Origin: an uncultured Acidobacteriaceae bacterium
GTDB lineage: Bacteria; Acidobacteriota; Terriglobia; Terriglobales; Acidobacteriaceae
DNA length: 64,000 bases
Reading direction: 5' to 3'
Assembly: GCA_903842065.1 (NCBI GenBank)
Contig: CAIMKZ010000033.1
Coordinates: 1 to 64,000 of the forward strand
In this document: positions 16,238-26,444 of the stretch, in pieces
How positions within the stretch are numbered: position 1 is the stretch's first letter
Layout: each line of letters starts with the position of its first letter
Position numbers and translations under genes: made by a program
Notes under the pieces: model-generated
The model's input: only the letters and a program-made list of their open reading frames with translations
Database searches by the model: none
What the model was told of the DNA's origin: nothing

Positions 16238-16696
16238 ATGAAAGAACAGCGGCTGAATGCAATTCGCGAAGTGTTGTCGAGCACACTGGTTACGAGCCAG
16301 GACGAGCTGAGGCGCAAACTGCGCCGACGTGGCATCGACGTAACGCAGGCGACTCTCTCTCGAGATATGCACGAGCTGCGACTCATGAAAGGTCCGGGCG
16401 GCTATTCCCTTCCCGGATCTGTCGCAAACGGCGCCCAGGAACTGGACGACGATGCTCCGCCGGTACTGAACGAGATGATCGACAGCTTCGGACTGCGTGT
16501 GCGCCAGGCGATGAACCAGGTTGTGATCGTTACGGTGATGGGTGGCGCGGCGCCGGTAGCGGCAGCGATGGACCGGGCCGGATGGCAGGAAGTTGTGGGA
16601 ACGCTGGCAGGAGACGATACGGTGCTGGTGATCTGCCCGGATGTGAAGCGCGCCGGCGACGTGGAAGAACGAATCAGAAAGATGCTGGAGTCATGA
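16238..16696 (+). CDS. argR: Arginine repressor ArgR
   Basis: An arginine-sensing repressor of arginine biosynthesis. The 152-aa product from ATG 16238 has the winged-helix N-domain with the TQATLSRDMHELRLMK recognition segment (the SR motif). The C-terminal oligomerisation and arginine-binding domain contains GDDTVLVICPD. An in-frame start at 16172 would overlap ARG box 2, so it is rejected. First gene of the operon, with its stop overlapping the argC ATG by 4 nt. Confidence 0.94.
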   Translation: MKEQRLNAIREVLSSTLVTSQDELRRKLRRRGIDVTQATLSRDMHELRLMKGPGGYSLPGSVANGAQELDDDAPPVLNEMIDSFGLRVRQAMNQVVIVTVMGGAAPVAAAMDRAGWQEVVGTLAGDDTVLVICPDVKRAGDVEERIRKMLES

Positions 16697-17760
16697 CCAA
16701 GATATTGCAGACAGCAGTGGCAGGAGTAACGGGTTACGCGGGCGCGGAGCTGGCGAGATTGCTGTTGAAGCATCCTAGGCTCAAAGGCGCGCCGCCGGTG
16801 TTTGTGGGCCGCGTCGACGAAAAAGATGCGGCACGGGGCGGAGTGCCTTTGACCGACATCCATCCCGAACTGGCCGGCGGTTACGGCATCGCGGGCTTGA
16901 AGCAGGAGCCGTTCAGTTGGGATCTACTAGTCGAGCGCAAAGTCGACGTGTTGTTCATGGCCACTCCGCATGAGCAGTCGCGCGAGTGGGCGCCTGAGGC
17001 CTTGAAACGCGGGATCAAGGTAATCGACCTGAGCGGCGCATGGCGGCTGGTTGATGCAGCCAATCGCGCCATCTACGCGTTTCACGACGATGGCACGGAA
17101 GCCGCGGCGGCAATACAGGCACAAGCCATATACGGCTCCCCCGAGTTGCACCGGGAGAAGATTCGCGGTGCAAAGCTTATCGCAAACCCCGGCTGCTATG
17201 CGACCAGCGTGATTCTGCCGCTGCGGCCGCTGGTGGCAGCGGGGCTGCTCGACCTCAATCACGGCATCGTGGCCGACGCAAAGAGCGGCGTGAGCGGTGC
17301 GGGCAAGGCGCCCACGCCAAAGACGCACTATATGTATGCTGCGGATAATCTCTCGGCATACGCGGTCTTCGGGCACAGGCACACGGGCGAGCTGCTGGAG
17401 CAGATCGGGCTCACCGGCGAACAGATTGTGTTTACACCACATCTGCTGCCCATTCCGCGCGGAATTCTTTCGACGATCTACGTTCGCTTCAACGCGAAGC
17501 AGACGCGCGAGTCGGTTGCTAAGGTTTACGAGGATTTCTTCAAGGGCAGCCTGATGGTGCGTCTCTATGCGAAGGAGTTGCCGCAGATTCAATACTCGGT
17601 GCGGACGAACTACTGCGACATCGGCTTCCAGATCGACAAAAGCGGAATGCGCGGAATCGTGGTGAGCTGCCTGGACAATCTGCTCAAGGGCGCGTCGGGA
17701 CAGGCTGTGCAGAATCTGAATGTGATGATGGGCTGGCTGGAATCTGAAGGTCTTGAATGA
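16693..17760 (+). CDS. argC: N-acetyl-gamma-glutamyl-phosphate reductase
   Basis: NADPH-dependent reduction of N-acetylglutamyl phosphate, the third step of arginine synthesis. The 355-aa protein has the nucleotide motif GVTGYAGAEL near residues 11-20 and the catalytic Cys168 in IANPGCYATSVILPL. The C-terminal PQIQYSVRTNYCDIG and LDNLLKGASGQAVQN segments are typical. The start is ATG 16693, overlapping the argR stop. The operon continues with argB 22 nt later. Confidence 0.96.
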   Translation: MTKILQTAVAGVTGYAGAELARLLLKHPRLKGAPPVFVGRVDEKDAARGGVPLTDIHPELAGGYGIAGLKQEPFSWDLLVERKVDVLFMATPHEQSREWAPEALKRGIKVIDLSGAWRLVDAANRAIYAFHDDGTEAAAAIQAQAIYGSPELHREKIRGAKLIANPGCYATSVILPLRPLVAAGLLDLNHGIVADAKSGVSGAGKAPTPKTHYMYAADNLSAYAVFGHRHTGELLEQIGLTGEQIVFTPHLLPIPRGILSTIYVRFNAKQTRESVAKVYEDFFKGSLMVRLYAKELPQIQYSVRTNYCDIGFQIDKSGMRGIVVSCLDNLLKGASGQAVQNLNVMMGWLESEGLE

Positions 17761-17782
17761 AATTCGCCGCGGAGGGACAAAA

Positions 17783-18565
17783 ATGAAGTACGTAGTCAAA
17801 CTGGGCGGAGCGGGGCTGGAAACTCCCGCTCTTCTCGATGGGTCCCTGCGGGCGATCGCCGATCTGGTGAAAGACGGCCATCAGGTGGCTGTGGTGCACG
17901 GCGGTGGAGTGCAGTTGACCAAGACGCTGAAGGCGCTGGGCATCGAGAGCACGTTTGTGAACGGGCTGCGCGTTACCGATAAGGCCACGCGCGACGTTGC
18001 GGTGATGGTTCTGGCCGGCAAGGTGAACAAGAGCCTGGTAGCGGGCCTCGGCGCTCTTGGCCAGCCTGCAGTGGGAATGTGCGGCGGCGATGGACTGGTT
18101 TTTCGCGCGCGCAAGAAGCGGACTGCGGAGGAACTAGGATTTGTGGGCGAGATTGCGGCCAGCGATCCGCGCTGGCTCGACGCAATCTGGCAGTTGAACG
18201 CGGTGCCGGTGTTCTGCTCGGTGGCGCTGGGCTTCGATGGCGAGTACTACAACGTGAATGCCGACGAGATGGCCTCGGCCTGCGCGGTTGCCTGCGGCGC
18301 CGATGCGCTGGTGTTTCTTACCGATGTGCCGGGCGTAAAGGGCGCGACGGGCGAAGTGCTGCGATGGCTTTCAATCGATCAGATTGCTGAGATGGCGCAG
18401 AGCGGCGTGATTTCGGGTGGCATGTTGCCGAAGTTAAGCTCTTGCCGCGAGGCGCTGCTGAACGGCGTGAAGCGAGTGAGGATTTTGCCGGCGGAAGCGG
18501 CCGGCTCCCTGCCCGACCTCTGCAGCTCGCGCGTATCGCAAGGAACAGAAGTGATGGTGGCCTGA
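17783..18565 (+). CDS. argB: Acetylglutamate kinase
   Basis: Phosphorylates N-acetylglutamate, usually the feedback-controlled step. The 260-aa amino-acid-kinase-fold protein has VVKLGGAGLE, VAVVHGGGVQLTKTL, NADEMASACAVACGADALVFLTDVPGV and ISGGMLPKL. Length is E. coli-like (258 aa) rather than the longer arginine-inhibited form, so regulation may be mainly transcriptional. The start is ATG 17783 after GGAGGGAC; an earlier frame start overlaps argC. Confidence 0.95.
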   Translation: MKYVVKLGGAGLETPALLDGSLRAIADLVKDGHQVAVVHGGGVQLTKTLKALGIESTFVNGLRVTDKATRDVAVMVLAGKVNKSLVAGLGALGQPAVGMCGGDGLVFRARKKRTAEELGFVGEIAASDPRWLDAIWQLNAVPVFCSVALGFDGEYYNVNADEMASACAVACGADALVFLTDVPGVKGATGEVLRWLSIDQIAEMAQSGVISGGMLPKLSSCREALLNGVKRVRILPAEAAGSLPDLCSSRVSQGTEVMVA

Positions 18566-18575
18566 GGAGATGGGA

Positions 18576-19808
18576 ATGACATTTGAAGAGATCAAGGCAG
18601 CGGAACAAAAGCTGATACTTACAACTTACGACCGCTACCAGGCGATGTTTGTGGATGGCGAAGGCGTGTATGTGATCGACCAGAACGGCGAGAAGTATCT
18701 CGACCTGCTGAGCGGCATCGGCGTGAACGCGCTTGGCTACAACCATCCGGCGCTGGTAGAGACGATTGCGCGGCAGAGCAAAAAGTTGATTCATATTTCG
18801 AACCTGTTCTTTCACGAGGGGCAGGCGGAACTGGCACTGCGGTTGACCGAGCGCACGGGCATGGATCGCGCGTTCTATTGCAACTCCGGAGCTGAGGCCT
18901 GCGAGGGCGCGCTGAAGCTTGCACGCGCCTATGCGACGCTGCGCCGCAGCGAGGGCGCAAAGCTCGGCACAAAGATTCTGGCGCTCGAGCAGAGCTTCCA
19001 CGGGCGGACCTTCGGCGCGGTTTCGGTGACTTACAAGGAGAAGTATCGCGAACCCTTTGAACCGGTAGTGCCGGACGTGGAGTTTGTGCGCTTCAACGAT
19101 CCAGAAGACCTGCGCGCGAAGTTCTCCGATGAAGTGTGCGCGGTGCTGGTTGAGGCGATTCAGGGCGAAGGCGGGGTTCGGCCGCTGACGCAGGAGTTTA
19201 TCGAAGAGGCGCGTAAATTGACGCAAACGACGGGCGCGCTTCTGATCGTCGATGAGATTCAGGCGGGGATGGGGCGCACCGGAAAGTGGTTCGCCTATCA
19301 GCACTTCAATGTGAAGCCAGACGTAGTGATGCTGGCCAAAGCCCTGGCCGGCGGTCTGCCGATGGGCGCAGTGCTGTGTACGGAAGAGGCGGCGCGCGCG
19401 ATTCATGCGGGAATGCATGGGACGACGTTTGGCGGCGGACCGCTGATCTGCGCGGCGGCCGTCACAACGATTGACACGATCGAGAAAGACGGGTTGGTCA
19501 AGAACGCACAAGAAGTGGGCGCGTACTTCATGGAGCAACTACGCACGCTCGCCAAAAAGTACACGTGCATTGTGGATGTGCGCGGACAGGGCCTCATGCT
19601 TGCGGCTGAAGTCAACTCGGCCGAACTGGGCAAGAAAGCCGTGGCCGAACTGCTCAAGCAGCACATCATTATTAATTGCACCAGCGATACGGTGCTGCGC
19701 TTCCTGCCACCGCTCATCCTTGAAAAGCAGCATGTTGATGCGGTGATTGCGACACTGGACGGATTCTTCAGCAAACAGGCGGCCCTGGCAGTCGCGGGAG
19801 AGAAATAA
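18576..19808 (+). CDS. argD: Acetylornithine aminotransferase
   Basis: PLP-dependent transamination giving N-acetylornithine. The 410-aa class III aminotransferase has FYCNSGAEACEGALKLAR, FHGRTFGAVSVT, LLIVDEIQAGMGRTGK and the PLP-binding Lys255 in MLAKALAGGLPMGAV. ATG 18576 is chosen because GAGGAG is 6 nt upstream; ATG 18570 abuts that site directly. It lies 10 nt after argB and 1 nt before argF. Confidence 0.95.
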   Translation: MTFEEIKAAEQKLILTTYDRYQAMFVDGEGVYVIDQNGEKYLDLLSGIGVNALGYNHPALVETIARQSKKLIHISNLFFHEGQAELALRLTERTGMDRAFYCNSGAEACEGALKLARAYATLRRSEGAKLGTKILALEQSFHGRTFGAVSVTYKEKYREPFEPVVPDVEFVRFNDPEDLRAKFSDEVCAVLVEAIQGEGGVRPLTQEFIEEARKLTQTTGALLIVDEIQAGMGRTGKWFAYQHFNVKPDVVMLAKALAGGLPMGAVLCTEEAARAIHAGMHGTTFGGGPLICAAAVTTIDTIEKDGLVKNAQEVGAYFMEQLRTLAKKYTCIVDVRGQGLMLAAEVNSAELGKKAVAELLKQHIIINCTSDTVLRFLPPLILEKQHVDAVIATLDGFFSKQAALAVAGEK

Positions 19809-19809
19809 C

Positions 19810-20832
19810 ATGAGCACCAAGGCAGTTGTTGAACAGGCAGTACCGGTACACCAGGACCCGGATATTCTAGCGGCGGCGCAGCGCATGGCAGGCGAGGATC
19901 TTTGTTCGATCTCCGATCTATCGGCCTCGGAAGTGCGCGCGATTTTGAAGCTCGGTCACGACATCAAGCGCAATCCACGTGAGTACGGTCATGCACTGGA
20001 CGCAAAGCAGATGGTTCTGATGTTTGAGAAAACCAGCCTGCGCACGCGCCTCGCATTTGAGACCGGCATCAACACGATGGGCGGTAACGCCATCTTTGTG
20101 GACCAGACGAACCAGCCGCTGGGTGAGCGAGAGACTCTGGCCGACGTGGCGCGGAATCTGGAACGTTGGGTGGACGTAATCGTGCTGCGCACCTACGCGC
20201 ACGACACGATCACCGGAATGGCTGCTAACTCGCGCGTTCCGGTGATTAATGCGCTGAGCGACTTCGAGCATCCCTGCCAGGCGTTGGCGGATTTTATGGC
20301 GCTTGAGGAGCACTTTGGCTCGGTGGCGGGGCTGAACTTTGTTTACGTGGGTGACGGCAACAACGTGGCGCACTCGCTCATGCTAGCCGGCGCGCAACTA
20401 GGCGTAAATGTCACGGTGGCGACACCGCGCGGCTACTCGCCGGAGATTGAGATTGTGACTGAGGCGCGCGAGATGGCTGCGGCCAACGGCGGCGAAATCC
20501 GTCTGATGCAGGACCCGCACGCTGCGGCGGAGAACGCCGATGCAATTTATACCGATGTATGCGTGAGTATGGGCATGGAGCACGAGTCTACCAAGCGCGC
20601 GCCGATCTTCCGGCCCTTCCAGGTAAACGAAGCGCTGATGGCGAAGGCCAAGCCGAACGCGGTGTTTATGCACTGCCTTCCGGCGCGCCGCAATGAAGAA
20701 GTTACAGATGCAGTGATGGACTCGCCGCAGTCGATAGTGTTCGATCAGGCGGAGAACCGGCTGCACGCGCAGAAGGCACTGCTGTTGCTGTTGCTGGATG
20801 GACTCAAGAATGTGAAAGCATTCAACAGCTAG
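19810..20832 (+). CDS. argF: Ornithine carbamoyltransferase
   Basis: Carbamoylates ornithine to citrulline. The 340-aa protein has the carbamoyl-phosphate motif as EKTSLRTRLAFE (Leu where E. coli has Thr; this variant is common), plus LSDFEHPCQALADFMAL, DVCVSMGMEHE and HCLPARRNEEV. The HPCQ and SMG motifs favour ornithine over acetyl- or succinyl-ornithine as substrate. It starts 1 nt after argD. The next arg gene is displaced by an inserted reading frame. Confidence 0.93.
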   Translation: MSTKAVVEQAVPVHQDPDILAAAQRMAGEDLCSISDLSASEVRAILKLGHDIKRNPREYGHALDAKQMVLMFEKTSLRTRLAFETGINTMGGNAIFVDQTNQPLGERETLADVARNLERWVDVIVLRTYAHDTITGMAANSRVPVINALSDFEHPCQALADFMALEEHFGSVAGLNFVYVGDGNNVAHSLMLAGAQLGVNVTVATPRGYSPEIEIVTEAREMAAANGGEIRLMQDPHAAAENADAIYTDVCVSMGMEHESTKRAPIFRPFQVNEALMAKAKPNAVFMHCLPARRNEEVTDAVMDSPQSIVFDQAENRLHAQKALLLLLLDGLKNVKAFNS

Positions 20833-20861
20833 CATTTCACGGCAATCTGGAAGGTGACAGC

Positions 20862-21872
20862 ATGAGTGAAATTCATTATTTCCCGCGCTATTCGCAGCCG
20901 GAGAATGTTGTTACGAACAACACTCTTCTCCTTTTGCTACGACTTCATCAGTTCAATCGGTTCAAATTCGAACAGTTCATGGATCTCGTCTGTGAGGACC
21001 AGGAGATAGAACTCGCCGGTTCTTGGCTGCAATTTCGTCAGCAGATGGGATCGGGTAAAAGCGTCGTAGACGGGTTTATAGCCCAGGACAGCCTGAAAAT
21101 CGCCGTCGAGACTAAGTTGAAAGGCAGCTTCGATTCTCAGCAGCTCGAAAACCACTTCGGAGTCTTCCACGGCGAGCAGCACAAAGTTCTCATACTCTTG
21201 AGCCCCGCCCTCGCAGAAATCCCTACTGCCCAGCTTGTCCTTCTACGACGGCAAGCCGAGTTGCAAGACATCCAGCTCATACACGCGTCGTTTCACGATA
21301 TTGTCATGAAGGTTCGCCGGTGTCTATCGGAGCACGACGAGGAGATGCGCGCTCTTATCAGCGACTACGAGTCATTCTGTAGCGAGTTAGGTTTGTTACC
21401 GAGGGACCAATATACGCTTTTCGTTCCTCCATGTGGCCGTTCGTTTGAGATGAACGAAAGACTGCGCCTCTACTACTGCCCAGCAACATGGAGCCGCCGC
21501 AAAGCAAAATACATTGGCATCTACAAGGATAGGAAAGTGCGCGCGATCGGCGAGATTTCCAAGACGGCGGTTTGCACTATAGACGTGCCTCATTGCGTCG
21601 TAACGGTCGATGGCGACACCGTAGCTCTTACGCCTGAAGAGAAAGAGCGCATTATCGATGCGACAAACGATGCGCGATCGTATGGCTGGGATATCACATC
21701 AGGACACAAGTTCTATCTCTGCGACTCGATGGGGCCGACGGAATTCCGCAAGACATCCAGCGGCGGCATAATGGGACATCGCTATTTCGACTTGGAACAT
21801 GTCTTGGGCAGTAGCCTACCGAAAGATCTCACTTCCCTCGCCACTGCGCTTCGCGGACACGAATGGAAGTGA
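20862..21872 (+). CDS. PD-(D/E)XK nuclease-fold protein embedded in the arginine operon
   Basis: A 336-aa protein unrelated to arginine synthesis, placed between argF (29-bp gap) and argG (83-bp gap) in the same direction. Residues 66-86 contain Asp70 in VVDGFIA and Glu83-x-Lys85 in AVETKLKG, spaced as in the D-x(n)-E-x-K core of PD-(D/E)XK nucleases. A helical stretch (QFNRFKFEQFMDLV) precedes the core, and the C-terminal 130 residues are of unknown fold. Codon use is less GC-rich than in the neighbours. No partner is visible. Candidate roles are DNA repair, defence or a domesticated mobile-element nuclease; I cannot assign one. Confidence 0.6.
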   Translation: MSEIHYFPRYSQPENVVTNNTLLLLLRLHQFNRFKFEQFMDLVCEDQEIELAGSWLQFRQQMGSGKSVVDGFIAQDSLKIAVETKLKGSFDSQQLENHFGVFHGEQHKVLILLSPALAEIPTAQLVLLRRQAELQDIQLIHASFHDIVMKVRRCLSEHDEEMRALISDYESFCSELGLLPRDQYTLFVPPCGRSFEMNERLRLYYCPATWSRRKAKYIGIYKDRKVRAIGEISKTAVCTIDVPHCVVTVDGDTVALTPEEKERIIDATNDARSYGWDITSGHKFYLCDSMGPTEFRKTSSGGIMGHRYFDLEHVLGSSLPKDLTSLATALRGHEWK

Positions 21873-21910
21873 ATTGAACCGCTGGCATTACTTTCAATTT
21901 TCAACCAGTT

Positions 21911-21934
21911 GCTAGAAGCTAGCGGCTAGAAGCT
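21911..21934. repeat. Direct repeat GCTAGAAGCT x2 before argG
   Basis: GCTAGAAGCT occurs at 21911-21920 and again at 21925-21934, and the pair can also fold on itself because AGCT and CTAG are self-complementary. It lies in the spacer on the argG side of the inserted nuclease-like gene. It may mark an insertion scar or be a simple duplication. Confidence 0.5.
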
Positions 21935-21937
21935 TGA

Positions 21938-23296
<1,359 letters not shown>

Positions 23297-23314
23297 CGAG
23301 AGGCAGCCGAAGCG

Positions 23315-24742
23315 ATGTCGAACGAAGAACAATCCGGGAAGATGTGGTCGGGGCGGTTTCGCGAGCCGCTCGATCAGGAGTTCGAAGCGTGGCAGCGGTC
23401 GATTGTGTTTGACTGGCGGCTGCTTGCGCAAGAGGCTGCGGCGAGCAAGGCACATGCGGCTGCGCTGTGCGCGGCCGGAGTGCTGACCGAGGCTGAGCGC
23501 AAGCAGCTTGCGGCGGCGCTCGATGCGATTGCTGATGAGCACTCTTCGGATGCGGGCAAGGCCGCGGTGCGCGACCACGCCACCGCCGAAGACATCCATC
23601 ACTTCGTAGAACTCAATCTTGTCACAAAAGTCGGATCTCTTGGCCTCAAGCTCCACACCGGCCGCAGCCGCAACGAGCAGATCGCAACCAACCTCCGTCT
23701 CTACGTTCGCGGTCAGATCGCGCTTGTGGTCGATGGTCTCGCCGCATGGGCTAAAGCCCTCGTCGCGCTTGCCAGTTCCTCCGGAGAAGCCGTCATGCCC
23801 AGCTATACGCATCTCCAGCGCGCCGAGCCCGTCCTCGTCGCCCACTGGCTGCTGGCGTATGTCGAGATGGCGCTGCGCGACGCATCGCGGTTACAGGACT
23901 GCGCTGCCCGGCTGAATGTGTGTCCGCTGGGTTCCGGAGCGATTGCCGGAGCAACGCTGAAGCTCGATCGTGCGCTTGCGGCGAAGGAGTTGAACTTCAC
24001 CGCGCCGACAGCGAACTCGATGGATTCTACCAGCGACCGTGACTTCATCCTTGAGTACTTGAACGCGCTCACGTTTGTCGGCCTGCATCTGAGCCGATTC
24101 GCCGAAGAGATCACACTGTTTGCGACGGCGGAGTATGGATTTGTGCTGCTGCCGGAGAAGTTCTCGACTGGGTCAAGCGCGATGCCGCAGAAGAAAAATC
24201 CCGACTTTACGGAGTTGCTGCGCGCAAAAGTCGGCCGCATCAACGGCGCCGCGCAGACCGTGGCGATGCAGTTGAAGGGCTTGCCTCTTGCCTACAACAA
24301 AGACATGCAGGAGACACAGGAACCTGCGTTTGCCGTGGACTTTGTTCCGCAGACATTGGGTCTGCTTGCGCGATTTACGGCTGCGCTTACGTTCAATTTT
24401 GAGAAGATGCGCGAGGCTGCGGAGTGTGGCTATCTGAACGCGATGGCGGCAGCGACGTATCTTGTACACAAGGGTCTGCCCTTCCGCACGGCGCACGAGA
24501 AGATCGGCAATGCGGTAAGGTTCGCGCTCGGCAAGGGCGTTGAGCTCAACGCACTCTCGCTCGATGAACTCAAGCAGTTCGGCGCGGAGTTCGAAGAGGA
24601 CTTTTACGCGGCGGTTGCTCTCGATGCAACGCTCGACTGCCACGATGTGACTGGCGGAACGGCGCGCCATCAGGTGAAACTTGCACTGAAGGACGCAGCG
24701 CAACGAGTTGCGAAATTGGAGGCCTCTCATGCGGGTGCGTAG
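23315..24742 (+). CDS. argH: Argininosuccinate lyase
   Basis: Cleaves argininosuccinate to arginine and fumarate. The 475-aa fumarase/aspartase-superfamily protein has MWSGRF at the start, LHTGRSRNEQIATNLRLY, SYTHLQRAEPVLVAHWLL, and the signature GSSAMPQKKNPD with the catalytic Ser loop. The start is ATG 23315 after GAGAGG. Its 3' end overlaps the acetyltransferase gene by 14 nt; in some bacteria these two functions are fused. Confidence 0.96.
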   Translation: MSNEEQSGKMWSGRFREPLDQEFEAWQRSIVFDWRLLAQEAAASKAHAAALCAAGVLTEAERKQLAAALDAIADEHSSDAGKAAVRDHATAEDIHHFVELNLVTKVGSLGLKLHTGRSRNEQIATNLRLYVRGQIALVVDGLAAWAKALVALASSSGEAVMPSYTHLQRAEPVLVAHWLLAYVEMALRDASRLQDCAARLNVCPLGSGAIAGATLKLDRALAAKELNFTAPTANSMDSTSDRDFILEYLNALTFVGLHLSRFAEEITLFATAEYGFVLLPEKFSTGSSAMPQKKNPDFTELLRAKVGRINGAAQTVAMQLKGLPLAYNKDMQETQEPAFAVDFVPQTLGLLARFTAALTFNFEKMREAAECGYLNAMAAATYLVHKGLPFRTAHEKIGNAVRFALGKGVELNALSLDELKQFGAEFEEDFYAAVALDATLDCHDVTGGTARHQVKLALKDAAQRVAKLEASHAGA

Positions 24743-25250
24743 GGCCCTGCTCCACGACGCTTCGAACGTCTACGACCTGGTGAACTCGATGTCGGGCGAC
24801 GGAACGCTGCTCAAGCGGCCGTTCGCTGAGATATGCGAGAACATCCGCGACTTTACAGTGGCGGAGTCGGACAGTGGAGTGTTTCTGGGCTGTGGCGCGC
24901 TGCACTTGTATGGGCCGCATCTGTGCGAAGTGCGCTCGATTGTGGTGAAGGCTGGGGCCAAGGGCAAGGGCGCGGGCGGCGCGATTCTTAAAGCTCTTAT
25001 CGAAGAGGCCGAAGAGCACGGCATCCATTCGGTATGTCTGTTCACGCGCATCCCGGACTTCTTCTTCAAGTACGGCTTCCGCGTAGTCGAAGACAAGTCC
25101 GAGTTGCCCGACAAGATATTCAAAGACTGCCAGAACTGTCCGCGCTTGCAGCGCTGCGACGAAGTCTCGATGGTACGGGGACGGATTCCGCGAGTGTCGA
25201 TTCTGGGTGACAAGCAGGACGCGCAGGAGCTGGTGAAAATTACCGTCTGA
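24729..25250 (+). CDS. GNAT acetyltransferase, probable short N-acetylglutamate synthase
   Basis: A 173-aa GNAT protein with the acetyl-CoA loop VVKAGAKGKGAGGAIL and the FFFKYGFRVV end. A C-terminal Cys segment (KDCQNCPRLQRCDEVSM) matches the S-NAGS type found as ArgA or fused to ArgH. It would acetylate glutamate and so begin the pathway. The operon has no argJ, so a separate NAGS is needed, which supports the call. The start ATG 24729 overlaps argH by 14 nt. It is the last gene before a terminator. Confidence 0.82.
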   Translation: MRVRRALLHDASNVYDLVNSMSGDGTLLKRPFAEICENIRDFTVAESDSGVFLGCGALHLYGPHLCEVRSIVVKAGAKGKGAGGAILKALIEEAEEHGIHSVCLFTRIPDFFFKYGFRVVEDKSELPDKIFKDCQNCPRLQRCDEVSMVRGRIPRVSILGDKQDAQELVKITV

Positions 25251-25289
25251 ACCTGTAACCGAATCGACATTTCGCGAACCATGGATACA

Positions 25290-25317
25290 GGGGCTACTTG
25301 ATGTAGCCCCTTTCTTT
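25290..25317 (+). terminator. Intrinsic terminator of the arg operon
   Basis: GGGGCTAC (25290-25297), loop TTGAT and GTAGCCCC (25303-25310) are followed by TTTCTTT. It lies 40 bp after the last arg gene and overlaps the last codons of the convergent TAXI receptor gene, so it is shared DNA between the two. Confidence 0.8.
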
Positions 25318-26403
25318 GTAGTACTTCAAAGCTCCGGGATGCACTGGGACGATGTCGCTGAGGCCCACCTGCCGGATGTCGTAGTAGTAGGGCTGAGCGA
25401 GCTTGCGGAACTCGTCCTGATGCTCGTCCAATGCTTTGGCGAGTGTATAAGCGAAGTCTTCGGGGGCATCGTTGCGCAGATAGATTACGTGGCGATCGCG
25501 CATCACGGTGGTAATACGGCGATCGACACCTCGCAGAAATCCCATGGGCACCAGAGCTCGCTGAAAGCCGTGAATCTGCGCCAGTTGGTCGAGGAGCCGG
25601 TCGTCGAGCTGAAGGAAGTTCAGGTCGGCGAGCTGCGTGGCTTCGTACCAGGTATGCTGTTCAGGAGTATTCACCAGAACCGCACCACCGATGTAAACAT
25701 CCGCCGAGGCCCGCTCCTCACGCTCGAGAAGCAACGGGCGGATTTGACCTCCACCCTTGAGTTCAAGCGCACGGAGATCGATGCCGTAGTACTTGAGGAT
25801 GGCATCGACGGCAGCGCTGCTGTTTTCAACCCAGATGCGGGTGGGCTGGGTGCGATCCTTGATATCCCACAGGCTCTTGATGCCGGATTTTGCATTGACA
25901 GCAACCATCATGTAGTTGGGCATGAGTACGGTGGCAACGATACGGTAGTTGCCGCGAGGCTTGTGATCGGTTTCGTAAGCCCCCTTGCCCAGAAAAGCGT
26001 CGGCGAGATTCATCTCGCTGGTGATGCCGATATCGGGTACGCCGTCGGGCGGCGGCTCGATGTAATAGGGGAGACTTTCTCCGGCAGGCATGACGGGCTT
26101 TGTCTTGTCGGCAACCTCACGCGGACCATATGTAGACCAGCAGACCCAGCAGACCTGCACGTCGTAACCGTATGGCTTCATGGCGGCATTAACAGCATAA
26201 GCCAGCGCTCCCCAGGGGCAGCCCTTGCAGGCCCCGGCCACCAGCGGGCGCATTACATCGATACCGTAGGGGGGATGCGCGGAGGGATCAGGGGATGCAG
26301 GCGTTGTGCTACCAGATTTTTGTCCGTGAGCTGCGAGAAAAAAACCTGCGGCAAGCATGGCGATGGCGAAAAATCGAGTATGGGCGGCTTTGAAGGTCGG
26401 CAT
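25294..26403 (-). CDS. Orphan TAXI-family TRAP solute receptor with two CxxC motifs
   Basis: A 369-aa secreted protein (signal peptide about residues 1-27, AAHGQ) of the TAXI solute-binding family. Typical patches are PDIGITSEMNLADAFLG, NYMMVAVNAKSGIKSLWDIK and the C-terminal VPVHPGALKYYKERGYIK. No TRAP DctQM permease gene is next to it. Cys59-x2-Cys62 (CKGCPWG) and Cys85-x2-Cys88 (CWVCW) are unusual for the family and could form disulfides or a metal site. It follows hypF by 41 bp on the same strand, so the two are probably co-transcribed. The ligand is unknown. Confidence 0.75.
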   Translation of the reverse strand: MPTFKAAHTRFFAIAMLAAGFFLAAHGQKSGSTTPASPDPSAHPPYGIDVMRPLVAGACKGCPWGALAYAVNAAMKPYGYDVQVCWVCWSTYGPREVADKTKPVMPAGESLPYYIEPPPDGVPDIGITSEMNLADAFLGKGAYETDHKPRGNYRIVATVLMPNYMMVAVNAKSGIKSLWDIKDRTQPTRIWVENSSAAVDAILKYYGIDLRALELKGGGQIRPLLLEREERASADVYIGGAVLVNTPEQHTWYEATQLADLNFLQLDDRLLDQLAQIHGFQRALVPMGFLRGVDRRITTVMRDRHVIYLRNDAPEDFAYTLAKALDEHQDEFRKLAQPYYYDIRQVGLSDIVPVHPGALKYYKERGYIK

Positions 26404-26444
26404 TGAGCGTGACTCCTTGAAGCGTGATTGGCGGATTCAGTGTC

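Noticed and set aside
18318..19538. 406-aa ORF antisense to argB/argD
   Set aside because: Shadow frame with His/Arg/Gln-rich composition.
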